From: Pseudoduganella danionis
Lineage (GTDB): Bacteria; Pseudomonadota; Gammaproteobacteria; Burkholderiales; Burkholderiaceae_D
Assembly: GCF_009720775.1 (NCBI RefSeq)
Contig: NZ_WNKW01000001.1
Span: forward strand, 62,001-126,000
Direction of reading: 5' to 3'
Length of the DNA: 64,000 nucleotides
Shown here: positions 6,998-15,677 of the stretch, in pieces
Layout of the letters: every line of letters starts with the position of its first letter
Position numbering within the stretch: position 1 is the first letter of the stretch
Notes under the pieces: generated by a model
Database searches by the model: none
Seen by the model: only the letters and a program-made list of their open reading frames with translations
What the model was told of the DNA's origin: nothing
Translations under genes and position numbers: made by a program

Positions 6998-9412
6998 ATG
7001 AACGTCCACGTACCGCGCACCGGGAAGCGCCTGTCGTCCCCGATCCAGTTGGCCATCCTCGCCCTGATGGCTGGCTCCGCCCATGCTGCTGCCGATGTAC
7101 CGGCTGCCGAGCAGGCTGTCGCTGACAAGAACAGCACGGCCATCACCGAGGTGTATGTCACTGCGACCAAGCGTTCCACTTCGCTGCAGAAAACTCCGGT
7201 CGCCGTGACCGCCATCAATGCCGCCGCACTCGATGACAACCACGTGCAGACCCTGCAGGATGTGGTGAATCTGGTGCCGGGCTTCGCTGCCACCGGCCAG
7301 GGCGACCATGGTGTGATCACCATGACGCTGCGCGGTATCGGTAACGATAGCGCCAAGACCGAGTACGCCGACCCTGAAGTAGCCACCTTCGTCGATGGCG
7401 TGTACTCGCCACGGCCGGAAGGCGCGACTGCGCTGCTGTTCGATCTGGAAGCGATCGAAGTGCTGCGCGGCCCGCAAGGCACGCTGTGGGGCCGTAACTC
7501 CACTGTCGGCGCCGTCAACATGCAGACCGTGAAGCCGGAAATCGGCAGCAAGGCCGGCAACTTTGAAGCTGGCTACGGCAACTACGGCCGCCTTGGTGCG
7601 CGTGGTGCCGTCAACATTCCGATCAGCGATACGCTGGCCATGCGCGTGGCTGTGGTACACGAGCAGCACGACGGTTATGTGAGCTATCAGCGCGCGCCGA
7701 ATGTGCCGCTGGCAGCCCAGCACGCGGCAGCCGACCCTGTCATCGCGGCATGGAACAAGGCCAATCCTGGTAATCCTATCGGCTTCCAGCCTATCAACCC
7801 GAATCAGTTCGTCAGCAATGCGCCCAAGTACAGCGCACAGGATCAGAGCGCTGCCCGCCTGAGCGTATTGTGGCAGCCATCGGCCGACCTGAAATGGAAC
7901 ATCGCCTACGAACACTATATGGATCGCGGTACGCCGAGCATGAACCTGATGCAAACGCCGCGCGCCGGTCAGGACTTCTGGTCCGCGCTGATTGATACGG
8001 CGCCTAGCGTCAACCGTGATTCGCATTCGGTACGCAGCCGCATCGATTACAACATCAACAAGGACATCAGCCTCGCCTACATCGCCGGCTATTCGCGCTT
8101 CAACGGTTCCTCGACCTTCGATCAGGACGGCGGCGCCAATATCCCGACCAGCTTCACCACGGGCGGCAACTTCCAGGCCAATAACACGGTCTGGTCCAAG
8201 TACAAGAACTACAGCCACGAAGTGGAAATCCAGTCGACCGGCAAGCGCGATGTGGACTGGCTGCTGGGTCTGTACTACGCCAACGAAGACAACGGTATCC
8301 GCTTCGACATTCCTATCATGAACGGTACCGAGCATGGCACCGTGGGCTGGCAGGGTTCCTTCATCCAGCCGAAAGAAACCGTGGATTCCAAAGCCGTGTT
8401 CGGTCAGGCCACGTGGAATGCCAGCGATGCGCTGCATGTTACGGGCGGCCTGCGCTATACCTCGGACGAGCGCAAGAACATCGGCGGTACCAACAATGGC
8501 TGGAGCGATCTGACGGCGCCGCAAGTGCCGGTGAATCCTTCGATGAATCCGCTGGCGCCCGGCTCGGGCTTCTCGACTTATCAGCGGAATGACGGCAGCT
8601 TCAGTGATCACAAGCTGACCGGTCTGGTGCGCGTGGGCTACGACATCGACAAGAACAATATGATTTACGCCAGCGTATCGACCGGCTACAAGTCGGGCGG
8701 TCTGCAGGATGGCGGCAAACCATACGGTTCCGAGACGCTGACCAACTACGAGATCGGCTCCAAGAGCACCTTCCTCGGCGGTGCAGTACGCATGAATAAC
8801 TCGGCCTACTACGAGAAGTTCAAAGGCTTCCAGTTCAGCGCACCGGTCACCAATCCCGATGGTACGCGCGGTCTGGCGACCAGCAATGCGGAAGGCGCCA
8901 AAGTCTGGGGTCTGGAAACGGAGATCGCGGCCAAGATCACGCCGGATGACCGTATCCAACTGACGGCGGCCTACACCAACGCCACCCTCAAGCACCTGAT
9001 CGGCGGTAGTAACGACTATACACTACCGGCTTGCCCGGTACCCGGCATCAGCACCTGCCTCGACGTGACGGGCAATACCATGCCGCACTCGCCGAAGTTT
9101 GCGGCGCAGGTGATGTACCAGCACCGTATCGCGCTGGCCGATGGCACGCTGACGCCGCGCATCAGCGCCCACTACGAAACCGCTAGCTGGCTGAGCGTGT
9201 TCAATCTGGGTGAGCCGGACAAGCAGAAATCGTACACCCGCACGGATCTGGGTCTGCGCTATGACGCCCATTCGAGTTGGTACTTCGATGCCTATGTGCG
9301 TAACGTAGAAGATGCCAAGATCAAGACCAGCGCCATGAACGCCAACGGTCCTTGGCAGGCGCAATATCTGCCGCCGCGCACCTTCGGCATCAACGTCGGC
9401 AAGACTTTCTAA
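6998..9412 (+). CDS. TonB-dependent outer-membrane receptor
   Basis: An 804-residue outer-membrane active transporter with a signal peptide ending near GSAHAAADV. A TonB-box-like segment (ITEVYVTATKR, about 45-55) is followed by a plug domain (TPVAVTAINAAAL, RGPQGTLWGRNST) and a beta-barrel ending in the terminal Phe (GINVGKTF). The start at 6998 is set by AAGGAG five bases upstream; an in-frame upstream codon at 6977 is less likely. The barrel resembles receptors with plant- or sugar-derived ligands. Because the same operator controls the beta-glucosidase at 15.6 kb, I infer that the ligand is a glucoside or oligosaccharide. A siderophore ligand is less likely, with no Fur box seen. Confidence 0.9.
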   Translation: MNVHVPRTGKRLSSPIQLAILALMAGSAHAAADVPAAEQAVADKNSTAITEVYVTATKRSTSLQKTPVAVTAINAAALDDNHVQTLQDVVNLVPGFAATGQGDHGVITMTLRGIGNDSAKTEYADPEVATFVDGVYSPRPEGATALLFDLEAIEVLRGPQGTLWGRNSTVGAVNMQTVKPEIGSKAGNFEAGYGNYGRLGARGAVNIPISDTLAMRVAVVHEQHDGYVSYQRAPNVPLAAQHAAADPVIAAWNKANPGNPIGFQPINPNQFVSNAPKYSAQDQSAARLSVLWQPSADLKWNIAYEHYMDRGTPSMNLMQTPRAGQDFWSALIDTAPSVNRDSHSVRSRIDYNINKDISLAYIAGYSRFNGSSTFDQDGGANIPTSFTTGGNFQANNTVWSKYKNYSHEVEIQSTGKRDVDWLLGLYYANEDNGIRFDIPIMNGTEHGTVGWQGSFIQPKETVDSKAVFGQATWNASDALHVTGGLRYTSDERKNIGGTNNGWSDLTAPQVPVNPSMNPLAPGSGFSTYQRNDGSFSDHKLTGLVRVGYDIDKNNMIYASVSTGYKSGGLQDGGKPYGSETLTNYEIGSKSTFLGGAVRMNNSAYYEKFKGFQFSAPVTNPDGTRGLATSNAEGAKVWGLETEIAAKITPDDRIQLTAAYTNATLKHLIGGSNDYTLPACPVPGISTCLDVTGNTMPHSPKFAAQVMYQHRIALADGTLTPRISAHYETASWLSVFNLGEPDKQKSYTRTDLGLRYDAHSSWYFDAYVRNVEDAKIKTSAMNANGPWQAQYLPPRTFGINVGKTF

Positions 9413-9434
9413 AGTAGTACTTCTCCCACTCGAC

Positions 9435-9465
9435 ACCCCCGTGCTGCAAAGGCGGGGGTTTTTTT
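9435..9465 (+). terminator. Intrinsic terminator of the receptor gene
   Basis: ACCCCCG (9435-9441) pairs with CGGGGGT (9453-9459), followed by a run of seven T. Confidence 0.85.
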
Positions 9466-9514
9466 ATGGCCGGATCAGGCCACAGACCTCAGTGAGATAC
9501 AGACCTTCCGCGAG

Positions 9515-10435
9515 TCAGTGGTGGCCGAAAATACTGGCTATCCGCTCGCGCACCCATAGATGCCCGGGCAAACGAGCGTGCCTTGAATGGAACAATAGCT
9601 TAAGCGTGAATTCGGGCGTCTGGAACGGTACCGGATGTGCTATGAGTGGCACGGCCCCTTGTAATTGCCCTATGACGCGCGCTGGCAGCGTTGCCAGGAA
9701 ATCGGATCCGGCAACGATATAGGGTGCCGCCATCATCGTCGGCAGCTCAATCGCGACGTCACGGCGCAAACCCAGACGTGCTAGTGACGCGTCAATCACA
9801 CTTCCGTCATCGGACCAGGGGACGACAGCAACATGACGCTCGCTCAGGTATTGCTCAAGGGTGAGGGTATCTGTAATCCGGCTGTGCCGCGCGCTTCGTG
9901 CTACAGCGTACTTTTCGGGTTGGCTCGCGATGGTTGCAATGCCATCGTACGGTTTGCTGTATTCATCCGAGAATCCGAGCACAAATTGTGCGCGTCCTGC
10001 TGCCAGATCGTCCATCGCATCACGGTGGGTTGTTTGCACCACCTTAAACCGGATATGCGGCGCTTCGTTTTCAATTGCGGAAACGAGCTCCGGCAGGAGC
10101 GTAAAAGCGGTAAAGTCCGATGCGGCGAAAGTGAAGGTTTGCTGGCTTTCTGCCGGTAGAAAAGGGACAGAATGGGCGAGTCGATCAGACAGCAGATGCA
10201 GAGCGTCGCTGATGCTGGGCGCTAGTTGCTCAGCTTGTGCAGTTGGTTGCATGGCCGCACCATAGCGAACAAACAGCTCATCGGCGAGCGCACTCCGTAA
10301 GCGGGATAGGGCATGGCTGCACGCGGACGGACTCATAGCCAGTTCATCAGCCGCTGCCGCGACGCTACGGTGACGGTAAAGCGCATCAAAAACCGGTAGC
10401 AGATTGAGATCAATCCGGCGTAAAGCATCGTGCAT
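9515..10435 (-). CDS. LysR-family transcriptional regulator
   Basis: The N-terminal winged helix-turn-helix (DLNLLPVFDALYRHRSVAAAADELAMSPSACSHALSRLR, quoted here in pieces: DLNLLPVFDALY, SVAAAADELAMSPSA, SHALSRLR) and a periplasmic-binding-like effector domain give about 306 residues, normal for LysR. I start it at the ATG at 10435 (MHDALRRIDLNLL), which has AGGA upstream; a start at 10474 would add 13 residues. It is divergent from the GNAT acetyltransferase at 10543, with a LysR-type box between them, so it most likely controls that gene and itself. The effector is unknown. Confidence 0.85.
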   Translation of the reverse strand: MHDALRRIDLNLLPVFDALYRHRSVAAAADELAMSPSACSHALSRLRSALADELFVRYGAAMQPTAQAEQLAPSISDALHLLSDRLAHSVPFLPAESQQTFTFAASDFTAFTLLPELVSAIENEAPHIRFKVVQTTHRDAMDDLAAGRAQFVLGFSDEYSKPYDGIATIASQPEKYAVARSARHSRITDTLTLEQYLSERHVAVVPWSDDGSVIDASLARLGLRRDVAIELPTMMAAPYIVAGSDFLATLPARVIGQLQGAVPLIAHPVPFQTPEFTLKLLFHSRHARLPGHLWVRERIASIFGHH

Positions 10436-10458
10436 GATGTGCATCCTGTTCTGAAAAC

Positions 10459-10475
10459 AATGCAGTACGTGCATT
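10459..10475. promoter_or_regulatory. LysR-type T-N11-A box
   Basis: AATGCA-GTACG-TGCATT is a perfect 6-bp inverted repeat around 5 bases, in the 107-bp gap between the lysR and GNAT genes. A further ACAATG/CATTGT pair flanks it. This arrangement is typical of LysR autoregulation with divergent activation. Confidence 0.6.
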
Positions 10476-10542
10476 CTACATTGTCTGTACTATGCAGTCT
10501 CATCTAATGCCGCAGCTCGCGGCCACCTGAGGGAACTGCCCA

Positions 10543-11034
10543 ATGATTACACCTATTTTCCGCCAGGCTCAGCCCGGGGATACCTCGCGCTGCTATCACA
10601 TCGAGTCCACGGCATACGAAGGTGACGAAGCCGCTACACGAGAAAAGATCGCTACCCGTATTGCTCAGTATCCAGAGGGATTTTTGGTCATGGAGCTGGA
10701 CGGCGAAATTATCGGCTTCATCAACAGCGGCTGTGCTATCGAGGTCGTCATGTCTGATGAAGAGTTCAAAGAGCTGATAGGCCACGATGCAATGGCGCCG
10801 AATGTCGTGATTATGTCGGTCGTGCTGGACCCGGCCCATCAGGGCAAAGGCTACTCGTCGATGCTGATGCAAACTTTTGTCGAACAGATGCGGGGCATGG
10901 GAAAACAGACTATCCACCTGATGTGTAAGGACCGGCACGTAGATCTCTACGAGCACTTCGGCTACCAATACGTCAGGCCCTCATCGTCCGATCATGGCGG
11001 TATGGCATGGCATGAAATGGTGATGAAACTTTGA
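10543..11034 (+). CDS. GNAT-family N-acetyltransferase
   Basis: A 163-residue acetyl-CoA-dependent acyltransferase. The N-terminal alpha-beta part ends in GFLVMELDGEIIGFINSG, the acetyl-CoA loop is the motif A VVLDPAHQGKGYSSMLMQ (about residues 91-108), and motif B-like LMCKDRHVDLYEHFGYQYV follows. The layout resembles AANAT-type (arylalkylamine) acetyltransferases, so a small amine is a plausible substrate, but the sequence does not fix it. It is divergent from a LysR gene and probably its target. Confidence 0.8.
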   Translation: MITPIFRQAQPGDTSRCYHIESTAYEGDEAATREKIATRIAQYPEGFLVMELDGEIIGFINSGCAIEVVMSDEEFKELIGHDAMAPNVVIMSVVLDPAHQGKGYSSMLMQTFVEQMRGMGKQTIHLMCKDRHVDLYEHFGYQYVRPSSSDHGGMAWHEMVMKL

Positions 11035-11186
11035 TGATTAGCCGGCAGTCTGAAATTTTTAGGCATCCGGGGGCCCGGTAACTCGTAGTTCGAGTGGCGG
11101 CTACTGGCTAATTACAGCATGCAAAGTTATGCGCCCAAGTGCGCCGCTCTCTTCAAAAAATGCTGATTTGCTATGCTGTCGTGTCA

Positions 11187-11213
11187 CTGTCGGGCCGTTT
11201 TCGTCACCGACAG
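11187..11213. promoter_or_regulatory. Inverted repeat upstream of the XRE gene
   Basis: CTGTCGG (11187-11193) and CCGACAG (11207-11213) form a perfect 7-bp inverted repeat about 50 bp before the XRE start codon, with another CTGTCG at 11176. It is a possible operator for autoregulation. Confidence 0.35.
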
Positions 11214-11261
11214 CACGAATTTACGTCGAAACTCTAGTTTCTCGAGCAATGGAGCACACGA

Positions 11262-11729
11262 ATGATACTGAAGCAATTACGGCTTAGCCATCGCCTGTCC
11301 CAGGAGCAACTGGCCCAGATGTCGGGCCTGAACGTACGCACCATCCAGCGGATAGAAAGTGGTCACAAGGCCAGCGTCGAGTCTCTAAAGTGTCTGGCTG
11401 CTGCGCTCGAAGTTGATATCTCAACCTTGGAACAGGAGAAATTCGTGATGGATAAACATTCTGAAAATTGGAAAAAACTGCCGCTTTGGCTCAAGTGCAT
11501 GTTTTCCCTGAACTTCCTCGATATTCATATCGCGCGTGCTACCTCACGCCGGATCACTATCATTTCCCACATCAGCGGATTCCTGTTCTGTCTGCTTGGC
11601 CTGATTAACCAGGCCTCGCTGGTTGGCGGCCTCATTATGCTCGTGAATGCCTATCTGTTCACCTACTTGACCTGGCTGGGTGACCAGAACGGTATCTGGT
11701 ATGACTCGCCGGGCACCGCCGTAACCTGA
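11262..11729 (+). CDS. XRE helix-turn-helix protein with two C-terminal membrane segments
   Basis: Residues 1-60 are a Cro/CI-type DNA-binding domain (LKQLRLSHRLSQEQLAQMSG, then VRTIQRIESGHKAS). Residues about 100-145 hold two hydrophobic segments (IISHISGFLFCLLGLI; LVGGLIMLVNAYLFTYLTWL), as in the 2TM class of membrane-tethered XRE regulators. RBS GGAG precedes the ATG. Such proteins probably sense a membrane or envelope signal while bound to DNA. Neighbours give no clue to its target. The inverted repeat at 11187-11213 may be its own operator. Confidence 0.75.
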   Translation: MILKQLRLSHRLSQEQLAQMSGLNVRTIQRIESGHKASVESLKCLAAALEVDISTLEQEKFVMDKHSENWKKLPLWLKCMFSLNFLDIHIARATSRRITIISHISGFLFCLLGLINQASLVGGLIMLVNAYLFTYLTWLGDQNGIWYDSPGTAVT

Positions 11730-11745
11730 CTGTGCAAGGCAGAAT

Positions 11746-11771
11746 AGCCTGACCAAATCGCGTCAGGCTTT
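11746..11771. terminator. Hairpin between convergent genes
   Basis: AGCCTGAC (11746-11753) pairs with GTCAGGCT (11762-11769). The following T run is only three bases, so termination may be weak. Confidence 0.45.
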
Positions 11772-11817
11772 GGGAGAATATGGTTGAGTCCGCAATTGGG
11801 GGAACGCGGTACGGTAC

Positions 11818-12681
11818 TCACTGCACGACAGGCTTCCACGCTGTTCCGGATAGCCAGTTAAAGACTTCCCGGCCTGCCGCGTTTTCTTTTCCCGCAAGCC
11901 AGTGGTTGGAGGCGGGATTGCCACAGCCCGAGACGCTATGGGCATCGGCTGCGCCCCTAAGCTCTACCATGGGGACCTGTGTCGAGACAGCGGCGGCGAA
12001 GGGGGCGAGCGGGCAGGAGTCTTTGCTGTGATGAACCAGCAGTACCGGGACTTTGAGCTGGGCCCAATCCAGCTGCGACAGGCCGGGGCCGGCCGCTGCG
12101 GCTGGAGCGCCCGGCTCGGAAGCGCGATACAAGCCAGAAACAAGGACAGCCGCGCTGAATTTGTCCCCCAGGTGCTGCAAAATCTGGCCAGCAGAGACAG
12201 TGCCTCGGCTATGTGCCATCAGCACGAGACGAGCACCCGGGTAGCGGCGCTGGAGCTCCTGTACCACCGCCTGCATATCCGCCAGATGTTGTGACGAAGT
12301 GCGGAATTCCTGCGTCATATTGTCCTGATCCGAAGGCCGGTCTATGACTGCGACCGCGACCTTTCGCTGCAATAGCGCTTGCCGCTTTTTTGAGAACAGA
12401 TAGGGGTCTGTGGCTTTTGCCCGGCCGTTTTGTAGTCTCAGGCCGATGTCGCCATCGCCGCCCGGGATCAGCAGGACAACGGCTTCCGGCTTAGAACGGA
12501 GAGGCTTCCAGATCAGCATGGACAGGCTGACGCCCGGTCGCGAATTGAGTTTGACCAGCTCGTCTGCGCAGGCCGACGATCCGACCAAGAGCGTGGCCGC
12601 CATGAGCACCATAGCAATGAGCTGATGCGAACCGTGTCTGCCAACTGTTTCAATCAATACGGCTGCAGCCCTGACACGCAT
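11818..12681 (-). CDS. Exported alpha/beta hydrolase
   Basis: About 287 residues with a hydrophobic leader (IAMVLMAATLLVGSSACADE), so periplasmic. The alpha/beta-hydrolase fold shows an oxyanion strand VVLLIPGGDGDIG, a nucleophile elbow in AHSRGT, an acid loop in LLVHHSKDSCPL and a late histidine in NPASNHWL. The start is uncertain: the frame opens at 12681, but the ATG 23 codons later also gives a normal signal peptide. The substrate is unknown; an esterase or peptidase role is possible. It lies downstream of the MFS gene on the same strand but beyond its terminator, so it is probably separate. Confidence 0.65.
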   Translation of the reverse strand: MRVRAAAVLIETVGRHGSHQLIAMVLMAATLLVGSSACADELVKLNSRPGVSLSMLIWKPLRSKPEAVVLLIPGGDGDIGLRLQNGRAKATDPYLFSKKRQALLQRKVAVAVIDRPSDQDNMTQEFRTSSQHLADMQAVVQELQRRYPGARLVLMAHSRGTVSAGQILQHLGDKFSAAVLVSGLYRASEPGAPAAAAGPGLSQLDWAQLKVPVLLVHHSKDSCPLAPFAAAVSTQVPMVELRGAADAHSVSGCGNPASNHWLAGKENAAGREVFNWLSGTAWKPVVQ

Positions 12682-12796
12682 GCATGGTTCCTCAATTTAA
12701 AGACTGGCTCCAGGCCGAACTTGGCCGCGGCGGCGAATAGTAACATATTGGCAATCTTGGAAATCCACACAATCTCACTTGCATAGCGCGCGCCCC

Positions 12797-12823
12797 AAAA
12801 AAAAGGCAGCCAGCGGCTGCCTT
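12797..12823 (-). terminator. Intrinsic terminator of the MFS gene
   Basis: On the minus strand AAGGCAGCC pairs with GGCTGCCTT around a 3-base loop, followed by a run of eight T (the A run at 12797-12804). Confidence 0.9.
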
Positions 12824-12840
12824 GTCCGTCTTGAAGAGAC

Positions 12841-14193
12841 TTAGCTCTTCTGGTGGAACGGCGCGTACCAGGTGATCAGGAAAGACGGGATGGTGGCGGC
12901 CATCACCAGCCAGAAGTAGTGCACATAGCCGAGCGCTTGCTGCAAATGGCCGCTGACCACGCCCGTGACCATCATGCACAAGCCCATCAGACCTGTGCCG
13001 AAAGCGTAGTGGGTGGTGGTGTATTTGCCCGGTGCCAGTTGTTGCATCAGGTAGATCATGAAGCCCACGGAGCCGAAGCCGAAGAAGAATTTTTCGATCG
13101 CCACACCGGCGCAGATCACCACCAGATTTTGCGGCTGCCAGATGCTCATCAGCAGGAAGGTGACGTTGGGGATGTTGACGGCGCAGCACAGCACGAACAG
13201 GGTGGCCTTCAAGCCGCGCTTGGCGACAAACAGGCCGCCCAGCAGCGAGCCCACCAGCACGGCGATCAGGCCATAAGTACCATAGATCAGGCCCAGCATT
13301 TCATTCGACAGCCCCAGCCCGCCTTGCGCCACCGGATCAACCATGAAGAAGGGGCCAATCTTTTCCAGCAGGCCTATGCTGAGACGGAACAGGAAGGCGA
13401 AACCTATCATCAGCCAGACATCGCGCTTCTGGAAGAAGGTGACGAAGGAATCCTTGAGCAGAAAGGCCGCCTGCGCGACCGAGGTGGGCGCGTTTTCTGC
13501 CTTGGCACCATCGGGCATCACGCGTGCATGCCACAGCGCAGCCACCACGATGATGGCAGCGACGAGGAAGAAGATGATGCGCCATGCATCTATCCATTCG
13601 GCGCCGAAGCTGCCGGCCGCATGGTGGAAGTATTGGGTGTGCAGCCAGCCGCTCAGGTAGACCATGCCGCCCGAAGCGACGATGGGGCCGATGTTCCAGC
13701 TCAGGCTCTGGATGCCGCAGAACAGTGACTGGGTGGGGGCGTCGAGCGAAGTCACATACACGCCGTCGGAAGCGATGTCCTGGGTAGCGCCGACCAGCGA
13801 CAGCACGCCGAACAGGAACACCATGATGGCCATGTAGTCGGGCAGTGCCATGGCCAGCGCCACGCCGGCAAAACCAGCCGCGATGATGAGCTGGCTGCAC
13901 AGCACGAAGAACTTCTTGGTACGGTACATTTCCACGAACGGCGCGAACAGGGGCTTGATGGTGTAGGCCAGTATCAGGTAGCTGGCGTACTGCGCGGCCT
14001 GACCGTTATCCATGCCGAGGTTCTTGAACATGATGGAGGTGACGCTGGTGAGCATCATGTAGGTCAGGGCCATGGTGAAGTAGCCGCTCGGCACCCACAG
14101 CATGGGCGTGCCGCGCGTGAACATGGCGCGCAGCAGGGAAGGGGGCTGCTGCGCCTCGGCGGCGTGCGGCAGGGTGGATGGAGCAGTGGGCAT
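12841..14193 (-). CDS. MFS transporter, AmpG/sugar-permease type
   Basis: A 450-residue inner-membrane permease with about 12 hydrophobic segments. The N-terminal half (GYFTMALTYMMLTSVTSIMF; then LVGATQDIASDGVYV) resembles the AmpG/PAT-like branch of the major facilitator superfamily, which imports muropeptides or di- and oligosaccharides. It lies 102 bp downstream of the beta-glucosidase gene on the same strand, which suggests import of a glucoside that is then split in the cytoplasm. An intrinsic terminator sits in that gap, so its level is probably lower than that of the glucosidase unless it has its own promoter. GAGGACGAC precedes the ATG. Confidence 0.8.
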   Translation of the reverse strand: MPTAPSTLPHAAEAQQPPSLLRAMFTRGTPMLWVPSGYFTMALTYMMLTSVTSIMFKNLGMDNGQAAQYASYLILAYTIKPLFAPFVEMYRTKKFFVLCSQLIIAAGFAGVALAMALPDYMAIMVFLFGVLSLVGATQDIASDGVYVTSLDAPTQSLFCGIQSLSWNIGPIVASGGMVYLSGWLHTQYFHHAAGSFGAEWIDAWRIIFFLVAAIIVVAALWHARVMPDGAKAENAPTSVAQAAFLLKDSFVTFFQKRDVWLMIGFAFLFRLSIGLLEKIGPFFMVDPVAQGGLGLSNEMLGLIYGTYGLIAVLVGSLLGGLFVAKRGLKATLFVLCCAVNIPNVTFLLMSIWQPQNLVVICAGVAIEKFFFGFGSVGFMIYLMQQLAPGKYTTTHYAFGTGLMGLCMMVTGVVSGHLQQALGYVHYFWLVMAATIPSFLITWYAPFHQKS

Positions 14194-14253
14194 GGTGTCG
14201 TCCTCAGGAAACTGGTCAGATATATAGCACAGACTCTGCGGCCTGTTGAATGG

Positions 14254-14278
14254 AAAACGCCGGCTCGCAAGCCGGCGT
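14254..14278 (-). terminator. Intercistronic terminator between beta-glucosidase and MFS genes
   Basis: On the minus strand ACGCCGGCT and AGCCGGCGT form a perfect 9-bp stem with a short loop, followed by TTTTCC. It would end or attenuate transcription leaving the glucosidase gene. Confidence 0.7.
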
Positions 14279-14295
14279 GGTGCTAATGGGCTGAA

Positions 14296-15624
14296 TCAGG
14301 CATTGCTGGAGCGCTGCTGTTTCAGATACTCGCGGTACCAGTGGGCGCTGTGCTTGAGCGTACGCTGCTGGGTGGCGTAATCGACATGGACGATGCCGAA
14401 GCGCTTGGCGTAGCCGGAGTTCCATTCGAAGTTATCGAGCAGGCTCCAGAGGAAATAGCCCTGCACGTTCACGCCTTGCTGCATGGCGTCCTTGAGTGCC
14501 TTGAGGTGGCGCTCGACGAAATCGATGCGGGCCGTATCGGCCACTTCGCCGTTGACGATGCGATCCGGGCTGGCCATGCCGTTTTCGGTGATGTAGATGG
14601 GCGGCAGATCGTATTCGGCCTTCAGCTTGAGCAGCAGCTCGGTCAGGCCGTCCGGATAGATTTCCCAGCCCATGTCGGTCTTGCCCAGTTTGCACTCGGG
14701 CTGGCGCGGCGGCGTTTCGGCGCTGCAGTAGGCGCGGAAGTAGTAGTTCACGCCGAGGAAGTCGATCTTCTGCTGGATATCCTTGAAGTCCTCCGGATGC
14801 ACGTCCGGTGCATTGGCGCCATGGCCCTGCAAGGCCAGCGCCGGATAGCGGCCTTTGAAGATGGGGTCCATAAACCATTGCACGGAACGCGCATATTCGA
14901 ATTCGGCCATGGCTTTGTCGGCCGCGCTATCGGTGGCAGGATCGGCCGTCCATTGATTGAGCACGATGCCTAGCTGGGCGCTGCTGCCGACGGCACGCAT
15001 GGCCTGGATGGCCAGCCCGTGCGACAGCAGCAGGTGGTGCGACACCTGGATCGACTGCTTGAGGTCGGCCACGCCCGGTGCGAACTGGGCATTGCCGTAA
15101 CCCAGATTGGCCGTGCACCACGGTTCATTATGGGTTGAAATCGTTTTCACGCGATCGCCAAAACGACGCGCTACTTCGGCGGCATAATCGGCGAACCGAT
15201 ACGCCGTTGCGCGATTGAGCCAGCCGCCTTCATCCTGCAGGCCTTGCGGCAGATCCCAGTGGTAGAGCGTGATGTGGGCACTGATGCCGTGCTGCTCCAG
15301 CTGCTTCAGCAGCTTGTCGTAGAAGGCGAAACCGGCTTCGTTCCAGTCCCCTTTGCCGGCCGGCTGCACGCGCGACCAGGCCATCGAGAAGCGGTAGGCG
15401 TCCACGCCCAGCCCCGCCATGATGGCCACGTCTTCAGGGTAGCGGTGGTAGTGGTCGCAGGCGATATCGCCATTGCTGCCGTCGATGATGGTGCCGCTGC
15501 GGTGGCTGAAGGTATCCCAGATGGACGGGCCTTTGCCGTCGGCGCTGGCCCCGCCTTCGATCTGGAAGGCACTGGTGGCAACGCCCCAGAGGAAAGTGGG
15601 CGGAAATTTGGTGAACTCGGTCAT
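14296..15624 (-). CDS. bglB: GH1 beta-glucosidase
   Basis: A 442-residue retaining glycoside hydrolase of family 1, hydrolysing beta-glucosides such as cellobiose. The N-terminal FLWGVATSAFQIEG is the family signature. The acid/base is Glu167 in THNEPW and the nucleophile is Glu347 in YITENGM. It lacks a signal peptide, so it acts in the cytoplasm on imported substrate. Upstream lies a perfect LacI-type operator (15678-15691), and a second copy sits inside the coding region. The MFS gene follows. The symbol is generic for GH1 beta-glucosidase; other beta-glycosidase activities are possible. Confidence 0.92.
   Translation of the reverse strand: MTEFTKFPPTFLWGVATSAFQIEGGASADGKGPSIWDTFSHRSGTIIDGSNGDIACDHYHRYPEDVAIMAGLGVDAYRFSMAWSRVQPAGKGDWNEAGFAFYDKLLKQLEQHGISAHITLYHWDLPQGLQDEGGWLNRATAYRFADYAAEVARRFGDRVKTISTHNEPWCTANLGYGNAQFAPGVADLKQSIQVSHHLLLSHGLAIQAMRAVGSSAQLGIVLNQWTADPATDSAADKAMAEFEYARSVQWFMDPIFKGRYPALALQGHGANAPDVHPEDFKDIQQKIDFLGVNYYFRAYCSAETPPRQPECKLGKTDMGWEIYPDGLTELLLKLKAEYDLPPIYITENGMASPDRIVNGEVADTARIDFVERHLKALKDAMQQGVNVQGYFLWSLLDNFEWNSGYAKRFGIVHVDYATQQRTLKHSAHWYREYLKQQRSSNA
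15136..15149. promoter_or_regulatory. Intragenic LacI-type operator in the beta-glucosidase gene
   Basis: TGAAATCGTTTTCA, read on the minus strand as TGAAAACGATTTCA, is identical to operator 1 at 6870-6883. It covers codons 159-163, 542 bp downstream of the promoter-proximal operator. An auxiliary operator for looping, as with lac O2, is plausible. The coding motif around it (KTISTHNEP) is conserved, so coincidence cannot be excluded. Confidence 0.45.
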
Positions 15625-15677
15625 TTTTGTGCCGTTTTGTGGGTGAACAAGGGTGCGTACGGTCTATTCCAACGTTT

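Noticed and set aside
6757..7560. Upstream extension of the halogenase-like frame into the receptor gene
   Set aside because: It crosses the operator region and the start of the divergent receptor. The FAD motif follows the ATG at 6756 at normal distance.
6986..8995. Long minus-strand frame inside the TonB receptor gene
   Set aside because: No family resemblance and no ribosome site; the plus strand encodes a complete receptor.
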